A stretch of DNA of 64,000 bases from positions 26,448 to 90,447 of the forward strand of contig CALKAM010000005.1 in assembly GCA_937983105.1 (NCBI GenBank), read 5' to 3'. Source of the DNA: Planifilum sp021793745. GTDB taxonomy: Bacteria > Bacillota > Bacilli > Thermoactinomycetales > DSM-44946. The position numbers were made by a program, and so were the translations under genes. How positions within the stretch are numbered: position 1 is the first letter of the stretch; every line of letters starts with the position of its first letter. The notes under the pieces are model-generated. The model searched no databases and was not told where the DNA came from. It saw only the letters and a list, made by a program, of their open reading frames with translations. Below are positions 50,555 to 58,828 of this stretch, piece by piece.

Positions 50555-50608
50555 AGGTACGATCGAGGGATTAACTGCCGTAAGTGCAGAAGAGAGAAGT
50601 GATCCGCC

Positions 50609-52408
50609 ATCAAGGAAAAACCGATTTTCTCATTTCTATTGGTTGTCCGAAATGAAGAGAAATATCTGGAAAACTTGTTGGAAGCGATTCTAAATCAGGA
50701 CTTTCCCCATGACCGGTATGAGATCATCGTGGTGGACGGGGATTCCAAGGACCGGAGTCCGGAAATCATCGAGTCCTTCCGGAAACGCCACCGGGACCGG
50801 ATCCGTGTCTATAATAACCCGAAAAAAACATTGGCGACGGGTTGGAACCTCGGTATTCAAAACGCCAACGGGGAATACGTGATTCGCGTTGATGGCCACA
50901 GCCGGATTCCCCGGGATTTCCTGTCCAGCACCTATCGAGTGATACAACGGGTCCCCGCCGCTTCCTGCGTGGGCGGGATAGTGGAAACCGTTGGAACCGG
51001 TTTTTGGGGAGAGGTCAACGCATACGTCTACTCCCACCCGTTCGGTGTGGGGAATTCCAAGTTCCGGACCACCAAATCCGAGTGGGAAGGGTATGTGGAC
51101 ACCGTACCCTATGCAGCTTATAAACGGGAAATTTTCGATCAGGTCGGCTACTTCGACGAGACCCTGAAGCGGAATGAGGATCTGGAGATGCACGCCCGGA
51201 TCCGCAACCAAGGCGGAACCTTTTTTCTATCCACCATGATCCGGTCCACCTATTACGTCCGAAACACCCTGGCCGGGTTGATCAAAAAATCCTTCAGCGA
51301 CGGAAAGTGGACCATGGTGGCCAGCAGACGGGGAGCGGGCGTACTCCGCTGGCGCCATCTGATTCCCTTTGTGGCGGTGCTGGTCGGCTTGATCTTGAGC
51401 ATCGGCGCCTTTTTCAGTCCCTTGGCCGGATACACGTTGCTCACCTTGTTCGGCGCCTATCTCACCTTGTTAGTGATCTCATCCTTTGGTATTGTCGGGA
51501 AAAAAGGCTGGAGCTATTTGATTCCCTGTATGCTGACCTTCATCCTACTTCATGCGAGCCGCGGATTGGGTTCCGCTGCCAGCCTTTTCAGCAAGCACTA
51601 TTGGAGTAATGCCGCCATGACACAGGAAGAACCCCTTAAAAAAAAATTACCGACACTGCCGTTTGATACCAAGAAGATCCTGGAACTTCGCACCCGGTGT
51701 CAAAAATCGCGACGGGAAGAAGAGATCTGGTCGTGGTATGTCCTCCGGAGAATCTCCATTTACGTAACCCTGCTTCTCCGGAAAACGCCGGTGACGCCGA
51801 ACGGGGTCACCTGGTTCAGCCTGATCATGTTCGGTCTGACGGGTTGGCTGATGTTGTGGGCGGAGCCCTGGGCCCTGTTGCTCGCCGTCGTCACATACAA
51901 CCTCGGCTACCTGGGCGATTGCGTCGACGGGGAATTGGCCCGATTGACCGGCGTGAAAAGCCGTCAGGGCGTCTTTCTCGACACCTTGATCCGGGCGATC
52001 AGCATTCCGATCCTGGTCGCCTTCGCGCTAGGGGCCCACACGCTGAACGGAGCAGAGCCCCTCAACCTGTGGATCGCTACGGGAATTTATCTCACCACCC
52101 TGGCGGCCACTTTGGGACTGGCCATTCCCCTCGCCTTCAATCTCCTTCGCTTGGAGAACGAAAGCGATCCGGTCGGGGAAATGCGCAAGTCGTCGATGGT
52201 GTGGGAGTGGGTCGCCTTTTTGACCGGGATGCCCGGGTTCTTCGCCCTGCTTCCCGTCAGTCTCATTCTCGATACCCTGTCGGCTTTCTCCTGGACCGGT
52301 TGGTTCATCACCGTCTTTCTCGTTCTGTGGGCAGTCAAAACCGCCATGCGGCTGTATCTGACCGTGAAAAAGTTGAAGTCCGACGATTTACATGTGCGCC
52401 TGATGTAG
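50609..52408 (+). CDS. GT2 glycosyltransferase fused to a CDP-alcohol phosphotransferase domain (AUC start proposed)
   Basis: A 599-residue membrane protein. Residues 1-240 are a GT-A fold family-2 glycosyltransferase (KPIFSFLLVVRNEEKYLENL, VVDGDSKDRS, RVDGHSRIPRD, ETLKRNEDLEM). Two to three membrane segments follow (about 250-330). Residues 370-599 form a CDP-alcohol phosphotransferase domain with the motif D437-x2-D440-G-x2-A-R-x8-G454-x3-D458-x3; the final aspartate of the motif is replaced by R462. The frame has no ATG, GTG or TTG between the stop at 50600 and TTG 50639, while AAGTGA stands 9 nt before the in-frame ATC at 50609. It heads the operon with tagG and tagH and may start or decorate the wall polymer. 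Confidence 0.82.
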   Translation: MKEKPIFSFLLVVRNEEKYLENLLEAILNQDFPHDRYEIIVVDGDSKDRSPEIIESFRKRHRDRIRVYNNPKKTLATGWNLGIQNANGEYVIRVDGHSRIPRDFLSSTYRVIQRVPAASCVGGIVETVGTGFWGEVNAYVYSHPFGVGNSKFRTTKSEWEGYVDTVPYAAYKREIFDQVGYFDETLKRNEDLEMHARIRNQGGTFFLSTMIRSTYYVRNTLAGLIKKSFSDGKWTMVASRRGAGVLRWRHLIPFVAVLVGLILSIGAFFSPLAGYTLLTLFGAYLTLLVISSFGIVGKKGWSYLIPCMLTFILLHASRGLGSAASLFSKHYWSNAAMTQEEPLKKKLPTLPFDTKKILELRTRCQKSRREEEIWSWYVLRRISIYVTLLLRKTPVTPNGVTWFSLIMFGLTGWLMLWAEPWALLLAVVTYNLGYLGDCVDGELARLTGVKSRQGVFLDTLIRAISIPILVAFALGAHTLNGAEPLNLWIATGIYLTTLAATLGLAIPLAFNLLRLENESDPVGEMRKSSMVWEWVAFLTGMPGFFALLPVSLILDTLSAFSWTGWFITVFLVLWAVKTAMRLYLTVKKLKSDDLHVRLM

Positions 52409-52460
52409 GAAGCGTCGCGCTTACAAGCATCCATCGTCGGGAAAGAGGAGTTATTATGGT

Positions 52461-53273
52461 ATGCTGGCAGAGATGATGAAATACAAGGAACTTCTCTATT
52501 TTCTCGTACACAAGGAAATTCGCGTGAAATACCGCAACTCGTTTTTCGGCTTTTTCTGGTCTCTCCTGGAGCCCCTGGGTTTGATGGTCATTTACACCGT
52601 GGTTTTCTCATATATTTTGGGGATCGATGGACGAGGGGGGATCACCATCGAGCGGTACCCCCTTTTCATCCTGTCGGGCCTCATTCCCTGGACCTTTTTT
52701 AACAATGCGATCCGAGGAGGCACCCGGGCCCTTTCCAGCAATGCCTCCCTGATCAAAAAGGTCTACTTTCCCCGGGAGATTTTCCCGACCACGATTCTGC
52801 TGTCCAATCTCGTAAACTTTTTCCCGGCCTTCGGGCTGGTGATCGCCGCTGCGCTGGCCGTCGGCCATACCATTCATTGGGACATGCTGCTCCTGTTGCC
52901 GTTTTTCATTCTGGTGCAATCGGCCTTTACCATGGCCTGCGTACTCCTCGTCTCCATCCTGAACGTGTATTACCGGGACGTGGAGTTTATCTCAAACCTG
53001 CTGCTGCGGGCCTGGATGTACTTGTGTCCCATCATTTACCCGATCCAGTTCGTCATGCAAAACGACAACGAGTTGGTTCGACAGCTGGCTGACCTTTATC
53101 TGTTAAACCCGATGGCAGTGATCATATCCCTGTACCACAGCATCTTTTACGGCCACAACCATGTGATCGGAGCGGGATGGATCCTATATACGATTGCCGT
53201 CACCATCGTCTTTTTCTTCATCTCCTGGGGGATCTTCAGACGGCTTAACCACCGCGTGGGAGAAGTGATCTGA
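52461..53273 (+). CDS. tagG: Teichoic-acid-type ABC exporter permease (TagG/TarG-like)
   Basis: A 270-residue ABC-2 family permease with six membrane segments. Family stretches are LVHKEIRVKYRNSFFGFFWSLLEPLG, IPWTFFNNAIRGGTRALSSN and NPMAVIISLYHSIFYG. It flips the lipid-linked polymer across the membrane. It starts about 50 nt after the fusion gene and ends 2 nt before tagH. SD AGAGGAG is 10 nt from the ATG. By sequence alone it could export O-antigen or capsule; context favours a teichoic-acid-like polymer. Confidence 0.88.
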   Translation: MLAEMMKYKELLYFLVHKEIRVKYRNSFFGFFWSLLEPLGLMVIYTVVFSYILGIDGRGGITIERYPLFILSGLIPWTFFNNAIRGGTRALSSNASLIKKVYFPREIFPTTILLSNLVNFFPAFGLVIAAALAVGHTIHWDMLLLLPFFILVQSAFTMACVLLVSILNVYYRDVEFISNLLLRAWMYLCPIIYPIQFVMQNDNELVRQLADLYLLNPMAVIISLYHSIFYGHNHVIGAGWILYTIAVTIVFFFISWGIFRRLNHRVGEVI

Positions 53274-53275
53274 GC

Positions 53276-54040
53276 ATGGACGCCATCGTCGTCAACAACT
53301 TGACCAAACACTTTCGCAAAGCCTATGATAAAACCCTAAAGGGTTTCCTCATCTCTCTCGTCAAGAGAGAAAAACGGTATAAGGAATTTACCGCCTTAAA
53401 CGGCGTCTCCTTCTCTGTCAAGCAGGGAGAATCCTTCGCCATTATCGGGGGAAACGGAGCCGGAAAAAGCACCCTTTTCAAGGTTCTGAGCGGAATCATC
53501 CGCCCCGATTCGGGTGATGTGCAAATCAACGGCAAAGTCGCTCCCCTCATCGAGCTGGGGGCGGGATTGAACCGGGATCTGACCGGCGCGGAAAACATCC
53601 GCCTCAACTGCGCCATCTTCGGGCTCAATAAGGAGCGGATTCAGGAAGTTTACCCGAAAATCGTCGAGTTCTCGGAGCTGGAGGATTTCATCCACACACC
53701 GGTGAAGTTTTACTCCTCCGGAATGAAAGCCCGGCTCGGCTTCTCCATCGCCATCCACATCGATGCCGACATCATCCTGATCGATGAGGTACTGGCGGTG
53801 GGGGACAAGGATTTCAAAAAGAAATGTTACGCCAAGATGGAGGAACTGAAAAACGCCGGGAAAACCCTGGTCATCGTCTCCCACAGTTTGTCCCCCCTGC
53901 GAAGAATCTGTGACCAGGGCTTGATCCTGGACAAGGGACAAGTGGTGGACATCGGGGATATCCACACCATCCTGGACAAATACGAGCAGGAATACGATAA
54001 AAGGAAGAAACGGAAAAAGAAGCTAAAGCAGAAGGCTTAA
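53276..54040 (+). CDS. tagH: Teichoic-acid-type ABC exporter ATPase (TagH/TarH-like)
   Basis: A 254-residue ABC ATPase of the polysaccharide/teichoic acid exporter class: Walker A GGNGAGKST, the class motif APLIELGAGLNRDLTGAENI, signature YSSGMKARLGF, and Walker B IILIDEVLAVGD. It ends in a Lys-rich tail. It lacks the long extracytoplasmic C-terminal domain of B. subtilis TagH (over 500 residues) and so looks like the short form common in other Firmicutes. It follows tagG by 2 nt. Two terminators follow. Confidence 0.9.
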   Translation: MDAIVVNNLTKHFRKAYDKTLKGFLISLVKREKRYKEFTALNGVSFSVKQGESFAIIGGNGAGKSTLFKVLSGIIRPDSGDVQINGKVAPLIELGAGLNRDLTGAENIRLNCAIFGLNKERIQEVYPKIVEFSELEDFIHTPVKFYSSGMKARLGFSIAIHIDADIILIDEVLAVGDKDFKKKCYAKMEELKNAGKTLVIVSHSLSPLRRICDQGLILDKGQVVDIGDIHTILDKYEQEYDKRKKRKKKLKQKA

Positions 54041-54060
54041 TCCCGGAGATCGCAGACAAA

Positions 54061-54091
54061 GAGCCCGCCCACATCGGCGAGCTCGGTTTTT
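54061..54091 (+). terminator. First terminator after tagH
   Basis: GAGC/GCTC and CGCC/GGCG stems (each interrupted by one unpaired base) around a 6-nt loop, then GGTTTTT. Confidence 0.7.
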
Positions 54092-54184
54092 GATTCGGCC
54101 AGGCGTCGGAGAAGGCGTTTTCCGCAAGCCTGAAACGGTGCAAGCCGCCTCCGGCTCCCGGGCTTCATCGGGCCGCGGTGTTAA

Positions 54185-54207
54185 CTCGCCGAAAAGGCGG
54201 GTTTTTT
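54185..54207 (+). terminator. Second terminator after tagH
   Basis: CTCGCC/GGCGGG stem with a GAAAA loop, then six T. It lies 95 nt beyond the first; nothing convincing is coded between them. Confidence 0.8.
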
Positions 54208-54222
54208 GATGCAATAGGGTCG

Positions 54223-55119
54223 TCATCCCCGTTCCAACTGCTCCTTGACCAGCGAGCGAATCCGGTTTTTCTCCTGGTCACTGACAATCAGATAGTAAAT
54301 GCCGTTGATCTTTTCGCCATGCCCCTTGATCTCCAGGGTGTCGACCCGACGGATGGCGTTTCGATAATCGTTCCCCAACTTTTTCATTTCGTCAAAGGTG
54401 ATATTGGTGGTGACACTGGACCCCAGGCTTTCCAATACATCGCCCGGATTGGCCAAGATCGCCGGCGATGCCGCTTTCTGGATCATCGCCTTCAGCACCT
54501 GTCGCTGGCGTTCATTTCTCCCGATGTCCCCCCTCGGATCCCCGTAGCGCATGCGCGCATACTTCAGCGCGGTATCCCCGTCCAGGTGGATGGGGCCCTC
54601 TTCAAAGGTGTGGCCGCCGTATCGAAAAGCGAAGGGGTTGTCCACCTCCACGCCCCCCAACGCGTCCACAATCTTTGCAAACCCCTGCATGTTCACCTTG
54701 GCGTAGTAATCGATCGGAACATCGAGAAAATTTTCCGTCGTTTCGAGGGACATTTTCACCCCGCCGTATGCATAGGCGTGGTTAATTTTGTCCTGAATCC
54801 CCCGCCCCGCAATTTCCGTACGGGTGTCCCGCGGAATGTTGAACAGCAGGGCAGACTCTTTTCGGGGATTGACCGCCATCACCATCATGGTGTCGGAACG
54901 ACCTTGATCGCCTTTCCTTTCATCCACGCCCAAAATCAAGATGCAAAAGGGATCCCCCTTTTCGATAATCCCTTTGGGGGCCTCCGTCTCACCCGTGACG
55001 GGCTGATAAATCTGATCCGCTGTCTTTTCAATCGATTTGTACAAATAAAACGAATATCCTCCGACCGCTCCGCAGATGAGCATCAAGAAAGAAAGGAAGA
55101 TTTTCAACCATTTCATCAT
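54223..55119 (-). CDS. LytR-CpsA-Psr family wall polymer ligase (TagTUV-like)
   Basis: A 298-residue LCP protein with one N-terminal membrane helix (LKIFLSFLMLICGAVGGYSFYL) and an extracytoplasmic LCP domain: ILILGVDERKGDQGRSDTMMV, NIPRDTRTEI (the arginine that contacts the pyrophosphate lipid), KINHAYAYGGVKMSLETTEN and YARMRYGDPRGDIGRNERQR. LCP enzymes move teichoic acids or capsule from undecaprenyl pyrophosphate to peptidoglycan. Convergent with tagGH and fitting as the last step of the same pathway. Which of TagT, TagU or TagV it equals is open. Confidence 0.93.
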   Translation of the reverse strand: MMKWLKIFLSFLMLICGAVGGYSFYLYKSIEKTADQIYQPVTGETEAPKGIIEKGDPFCILILGVDERKGDQGRSDTMMVMAVNPRKESALLFNIPRDTRTEIAGRGIQDKINHAYAYGGVKMSLETTENFLDVPIDYYAKVNMQGFAKIVDALGGVEVDNPFAFRYGGHTFEEGPIHLDGDTALKYARMRYGDPRGDIGRNERQRQVLKAMIQKAASPAILANPGDVLESLGSSVTTNITFDEMKKLGNDYRNAIRRVDTLEIKGHGEKINGIYYLIVSDQEKNRIRSLVKEQLERG

Positions 55120-55280
55120 CGATAGCCCCTTCCCAACGGATTCCCCTATTTTAATCTATGTCTTTCCGCCAAGGAAAAATCAAGGGAGAAAAAGGGGTGA
55201 CCCCCTTGTTTCAGCGATCCATCAATTTCTTTCTCCAATTTCCGCAAAACCCCTCCCGTCATCCTCGGCGGTTCGGCCCC

Positions 55281-55979
55281 CTAGATCCGTCCCTCGGCCT
55301 TCAAGCGAGCCAGTTGCGCAAAAAACATCCTTTTCCCACCAAAGGAGGGATGGCGGAGGAAAAAAATTTCGCAACGGAGCCGGTTCTCCTCGTCCAGGCG
55401 GCGCAAAACCTCCCCCGCCCGCCCGCCGACGGCCAGGACCGTGTCGATGGACGGAAAAAGATCGAAAAGGGCCAGCAGGTAGGGGCGCCCGAAGGCCAAC
55501 GTTTCCGCTGCCAGGGCCGGATTGCGGTTGCTTTGGGGATTGCCGGGGCGGTGCGGGTGAAAGGGGAGGGCATTCCACAGCAGGGGCGGAGTGCGAAAAT
55601 AGCGATCGATTCCTTCCCAGATGATCGAAGCGGACGCCTCCGAAACGGGAGGGCGGCCTTCGGGGATGCGGTACCCCGCACCGGGGCCGCCGGCAGCGGG
55701 CAGCCGCTCCCCGGAAGGGAGAAACCCCCGGGCGGTGATCGCTTCACTGGTAAAGGGAATGCCGGTGCGCACGCACCCCCTGTAACCCGGATCGCGGCCC
55801 ACCAGCAGCACCCGGGGACGAAGGGACTTCATCACCGTGAGGTAGATGCGCAGATTCTCCCGTTGGAGGTGGTTGGAATAGGGGTTGCGCAGTCTGTCCC
55901 GATAGGGTTCGGGCACGCGAAAGGCGGCCAGCCCCGCCACAAACCGGGAAATGGAATCCACTCGGGGCACGTCGGACAT
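55281..55979 (-). CDS. Uracil-DNA glycosylase-superfamily protein
   Basis: A 232-residue protein with UDG-superfamily hallmarks: LVGRDPGYRGCVRTGIPFTSE (motif 1 plus phosphate loop), LLWNALPFHPHRPG (a motif corresponding to the uracil-recognising strand), VLAVGGRAGEVL, and LRHPSFGGKRMFF (the HPS-type DNA-intercalation motif 2). It differs from UNG, MUG and family-4 enzymes in having an Asp-Pro-Gly and WNALPF. It should excise a damaged base or act on a related target. Alone, between the LCP gene and the mod terminator. Confidence 0.78.
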   Translation of the reverse strand: MSDVPRVDSISRFVAGLAAFRVPEPYRDRLRNPYSNHLQRENLRIYLTVMKSLRPRVLLVGRDPGYRGCVRTGIPFTSEAITARGFLPSGERLPAAGGPGAGYRIPEGRPPVSEASASIIWEGIDRYFRTPPLLWNALPFHPHRPGNPQSNRNPALAAETLAFGRPYLLALFDLFPSIDTVLAVGGRAGEVLRRLDEENRLRCEIFFLRHPSFGGKRMFFAQLARLKAEGRI

Positions 55980-56111
55980 CCCCCCTCTCTCCCACGGGCC
56001 GGCAGAAAACGCCCTGCCTTTACGCTGCCAGAAATCCGAGCCGCCTCCGCCGCCCTCCGCCTTTGAAGGAGCCGAAAACGGAAGACCGCCTCCCTCCTCG
56101 GAGTCAACCCG

Positions 56112-56143
56112 AAAAAAAGCACCGTCCCCCGCGAGATCGGTGC
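56112..56143 (-). terminator. Terminator of the moaA-modA-modB unit
   Basis: Stem GCACCG/CGGTGC on the minus strand with a 13-nt loop, then seven T. Confidence 0.7.
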
Positions 56144-56156
56144 CCTTTTCATCCGG

Positions 56157-56813
56157 TCACTTGATCCTTTGCACAATTCCCAGCAGGAAAAAAGAGAGGA
56201 AGACGACGGCCGCCACCCAATAGGCGGCCAGGTCCATGCGGCCGGTCTCCACGGCGATGTAGATCGCCGTCGGAACGGTTTGGGTTTCGCCGGGAATGTT
56301 GCCCGCCACCATCAAGGTCGCGCCAAACTCCCCGAGCCCCCTCGCAAACCCCAATACCGTCCCCGTCAACAAAAAACGCCAGGACAACGGAAGGGTGACA
56401 TGCCGAAAAACTTGACCTTCCCCCGCCCCCATCGCCCGGGCCGCATCCTCCAGGTCCCGATCCACCGATTCAAACCCCGCTTTAAAGGTTTGATACATCA
56501 GGGGAAAGGCAACCACCGCCGCGGCCACCACCGCCGCCCACCAGGTGAAGATCACCGGTTGATGGAACAGCCACTCGATCCATCGCCCGACGGGACCGTT
56601 TCGCCCCAGGAGAACGAGCAGGCCGAATCCGACGACGGTGGGCGGCAACACGAGGGGCAGCATCAAAAGGGTCTCCAGGACGGTTTTCCCCGGAAACCGG
56701 CACGCCTTCAACCACCAGGCGAAGGCCGTTGCGGCCACGAAGGCGAGCAGGCTGGCGGTGGCAGTGACTTTAAAGGATAGGAATATCGGGCTCCAAAAAT
56801 CGGTGGAAATCAT
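56157..56813 (-). CDS. modB: Molybdate ABC transporter permease
   Basis: A 218-residue permease with about five membrane segments and the ATPase-coupling EAA loop RDLEDAARAMGAGEGQVFRHVTLPL. The N-terminal FSPIFLSFKVTATASLLAFV and the segment PLVLPPTVVGFGLLVLLGRNG are typical of ModB. It overlaps the end of modA by 4 bp (ATGA). No modC ATPase gene follows in the window, so the ATPase must be encoded elsewhere or shared. Specificity for molybdate is supported by moaA next door. Confidence 0.93.
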   Translation of the reverse strand: MISTDFWSPIFLSFKVTATASLLAFVAATAFAWWLKACRFPGKTVLETLLMLPLVLPPTVVGFGLLVLLGRNGPVGRWIEWLFHQPVIFTWWAAVVAAAVVAFPLMYQTFKAGFESVDRDLEDAARAMGAGEGQVFRHVTLPLSWRFLLTGTVLGFARGLGEFGATLMVAGNIPGETQTVPTAIYIAVETGRMDLAAYWVAAVVFLSFFLLGIVQRIK

Positions 56814-57613
56814 TTGGTAGAATTTGCTGCAACTCCTTTAAATCCGTGCTTTTCGAAGATGGACAGGGCTTCTTCTTCCTGCAACCAGCGATAAAAGGCC
56901 CGGGCCTCCGACGGGTGTTTGGTCTGTTTGACAACACCCAGCGGATAAACAATCGGGCGATGGCCGTCGGAAGGGATCTCCGCCAGAACCGAAATGTCCC
57001 GGGACTGTCGGCTATCCGTCCGATACACGATGCCTGCATCCGCATTCCCCGTCTCCACATAGGCCAACACCTGCCGGACATCAGCCGCAAAAACGAGCTT
57101 TCGCTCCAGTCTCCCCCACAGGCCGACACGCTTCAGCGCCTCTTCGGCGTAGGTTCCCGCCGGCACCGTCTCCGGGTGGCCGATGGCGATCCGCTTTACC
57201 CGGTGCGAAGCCAAATCATCCAACCCCTGGAGGTCAGACCCCTTTGGCCCGATCAGCACCAAATCGTTCTGGAGAAGATCGGTTTGAAACCGGGAATCGA
57301 TCAGGTTCTTCCGGACCAGCTCCTCCATCTCCTCGGCTCCGGCGGAAAGGAACAGATCAGCGGGGGCTCCCCGCTCGATTTGCTGCTTCAATCGACCGGT
57401 GGAGGCAAAGGTGGGAACCAGCCGAACGCCCGGATGGGCGGCTTCGTACCGGGTTTGAATCTCCCGGAACGCATCCGTCAGACTGGCCGCCGCCAGCACG
57501 TAAAGCCGGACCTCTTCGGACCGGGAGCTCCCCTCCGTGGCGCCGACCGAACACGCAGCGGTCAACAGCGCGAGCACAACGATCGATGCGATCCACCGGT
57601 ATGTTGAAGCCAT
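56810..57613 (-). CDS. modA: Molybdate-binding lipoprotein
   Basis: A 267-residue substrate-binding protein with a lipobox LLTAACS (lipid cysteine C21). The ModA motif set is LYVLAAASLTDAFREIQTRY, FASTGRLKQQIERGAPADLF, LSAGAEEMEELV and KLVFAADVRQVLAYVETGNA. The mature protein captures molybdate (or tungstate). It is followed by modB with a 4-bp overlap and preceded by moaA in the same direction, 18 nt away. Confidence 0.93.
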   Translation of the reverse strand: MASTYRWIASIVVLALLTAACSVGATEGSSRSEEVRLYVLAAASLTDAFREIQTRYEAAHPGVRLVPTFASTGRLKQQIERGAPADLFLSAGAEEMEELVRKNLIDSRFQTDLLQNDLVLIGPKGSDLQGLDDLASHRVKRIAIGHPETVPAGTYAEEALKRVGLWGRLERKLVFAADVRQVLAYVETGNADAGIVYRTDSRQSRDISVLAEIPSDGHRPIVYPLGVVKQTKHPSEARAFYRWLQEEEALSIFEKHGFKGVAANSTK

Positions 57614-57631
57614 CCCATCCCTCGCTTTCTT

Positions 57632-58645
57632 TCACCCGCCGATATAGGACATTTCCACTTTCCTGCGACGGCGAAGCCCCGTATTGTGCAGCCGCTCCTC
57701 CGAATAACGGTCCCGACGGCGATTCCATACCTGACAAATGCGCTCCGCCAGCGTTTCATCGCGCTCACCGGCACGCAGCGGTCCCCGGAGATCGTATCCC
57801 CTGGAAGCGAACAGGCAGGTATACAATTGGCCGTCCGCCGACAACCGCATCCGGGTACAGGTGGAACAGAAAGCATCGGTCACCGACGAGATCACCCCGA
57901 TCTCCTCATCGGTTCCCCGGTAGCGGTAGCGGGTGGCGACTTCCCCGTAGTGATCGGGATCCACCGGTTCCAGGGGCATCTCCCGATGGATCCGCTCAAT
58001 GATCTCCCGCTTGGAAACCACCTGCTCCAGGTTCCACCCATTGTTGTTGCCCACATCCATATACTCGATAAAGCGCAGGATGTGGCCGGTTCCGCGGAAA
58101 TGGCGGGCCATGGGAAGAATCTGCCCGTCGTTGACCCCCTTCTGCACCACCATATTGACCTTCACCCGGAGACCGGCCCGGGCCGCCGCCTCGATACCCT
58201 CCAACACGGGGCGAACAGACGATTTTCCCCCGTTCATCCGCTGGAAGATTTCGTCGTCGATCGCATCCAAACTGACATTGACCCGCTTGAGCCCCGCACT
58301 CCGGAGAGCCTCGGCATGCCGGGCCAGCAGGGTGCCGTTGGTGGTCAGGGCAATGTCCCGGATCCCTTCCACCTCGGAAATCATCCGGATCAACTCCGGC
58401 AGATCCCTGCGAAGCAGGGGCTCCCCTCCGGTAATCCGGATCTTCTCCACGCCCAGATCGGCAAAGATCCGCACCAGACGGACGATCTCCTCAAACTGGA
58501 GGATCTTTTCCCGGGGCAAAAAGGGATAATCGGGCCCAAACACTTCTTCAGGCATGCAGTACCGGCAGCGAAAATTGCAGCGGTCCGTCACGGAAATGCG
58601 CAAATCCCGAAGCGGACGGCCCAGGGCGTCTTTGATACCCGTCAT
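57632..58645 (-). CDS. moaA: GTP 3',8-cyclase MoaA
   Basis: A 337-residue MoaA, the radical SAM enzyme that starts molybdenum cofactor synthesis from GTP. The N-terminal cluster cysteines are C23, C27 and C30 (TDRCNFRCRYC). The second 4Fe-4S cluster motif is FCSTCTRMRLSADGQLYTC, and the C-terminus ends SYIGG, the usual double glycine. It heads moaA-modA-modB behind an extended -10 promoter and a leader of about 190 nt. The other moa/moe genes are not in the window. Confidence 0.97.
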   Translation of the reverse strand: MTGIKDALGRPLRDLRISVTDRCNFRCRYCMPEEVFGPDYPFLPREKILQFEEIVRLVRIFADLGVEKIRITGGEPLLRRDLPELIRMISEVEGIRDIALTTNGTLLARHAEALRSAGLKRVNVSLDAIDDEIFQRMNGGKSSVRPVLEGIEAAARAGLRVKVNMVVQKGVNDGQILPMARHFRGTGHILRFIEYMDVGNNNGWNLEQVVSKREIIERIHREMPLEPVDPDHYGEVATRYRYRGTDEEIGVISSVTDAFCSTCTRMRLSADGQLYTCLFASRGYDLRGPLRAGERDETLAERICQVWNRRRDRYSEERLHNTGLRRRRKVEMSYIGG

Positions 58646-58828
58646 TTTTTCACGCTCCCTTATTTTTTCCGCATTTCCATCCCATGACCGCCGACCGCAA
58701 AGCCCGTTGATCGATTAATAGGGGTGATGATCCACCCAGAATCGCCGGGAATTTGCGAACGATCGGAAAACAAGGATCCGGCCCGTTGCACACGCCTTGG
58801 GGATCTTTGCTGTCTTTGGCAGCTGGGA

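Noticed and set aside
54092..54184. Small gene or RNA between the tandem terminators after tagH
   Set aside because: No start codon with an SD, no stable family pattern; probably decayed sequence.
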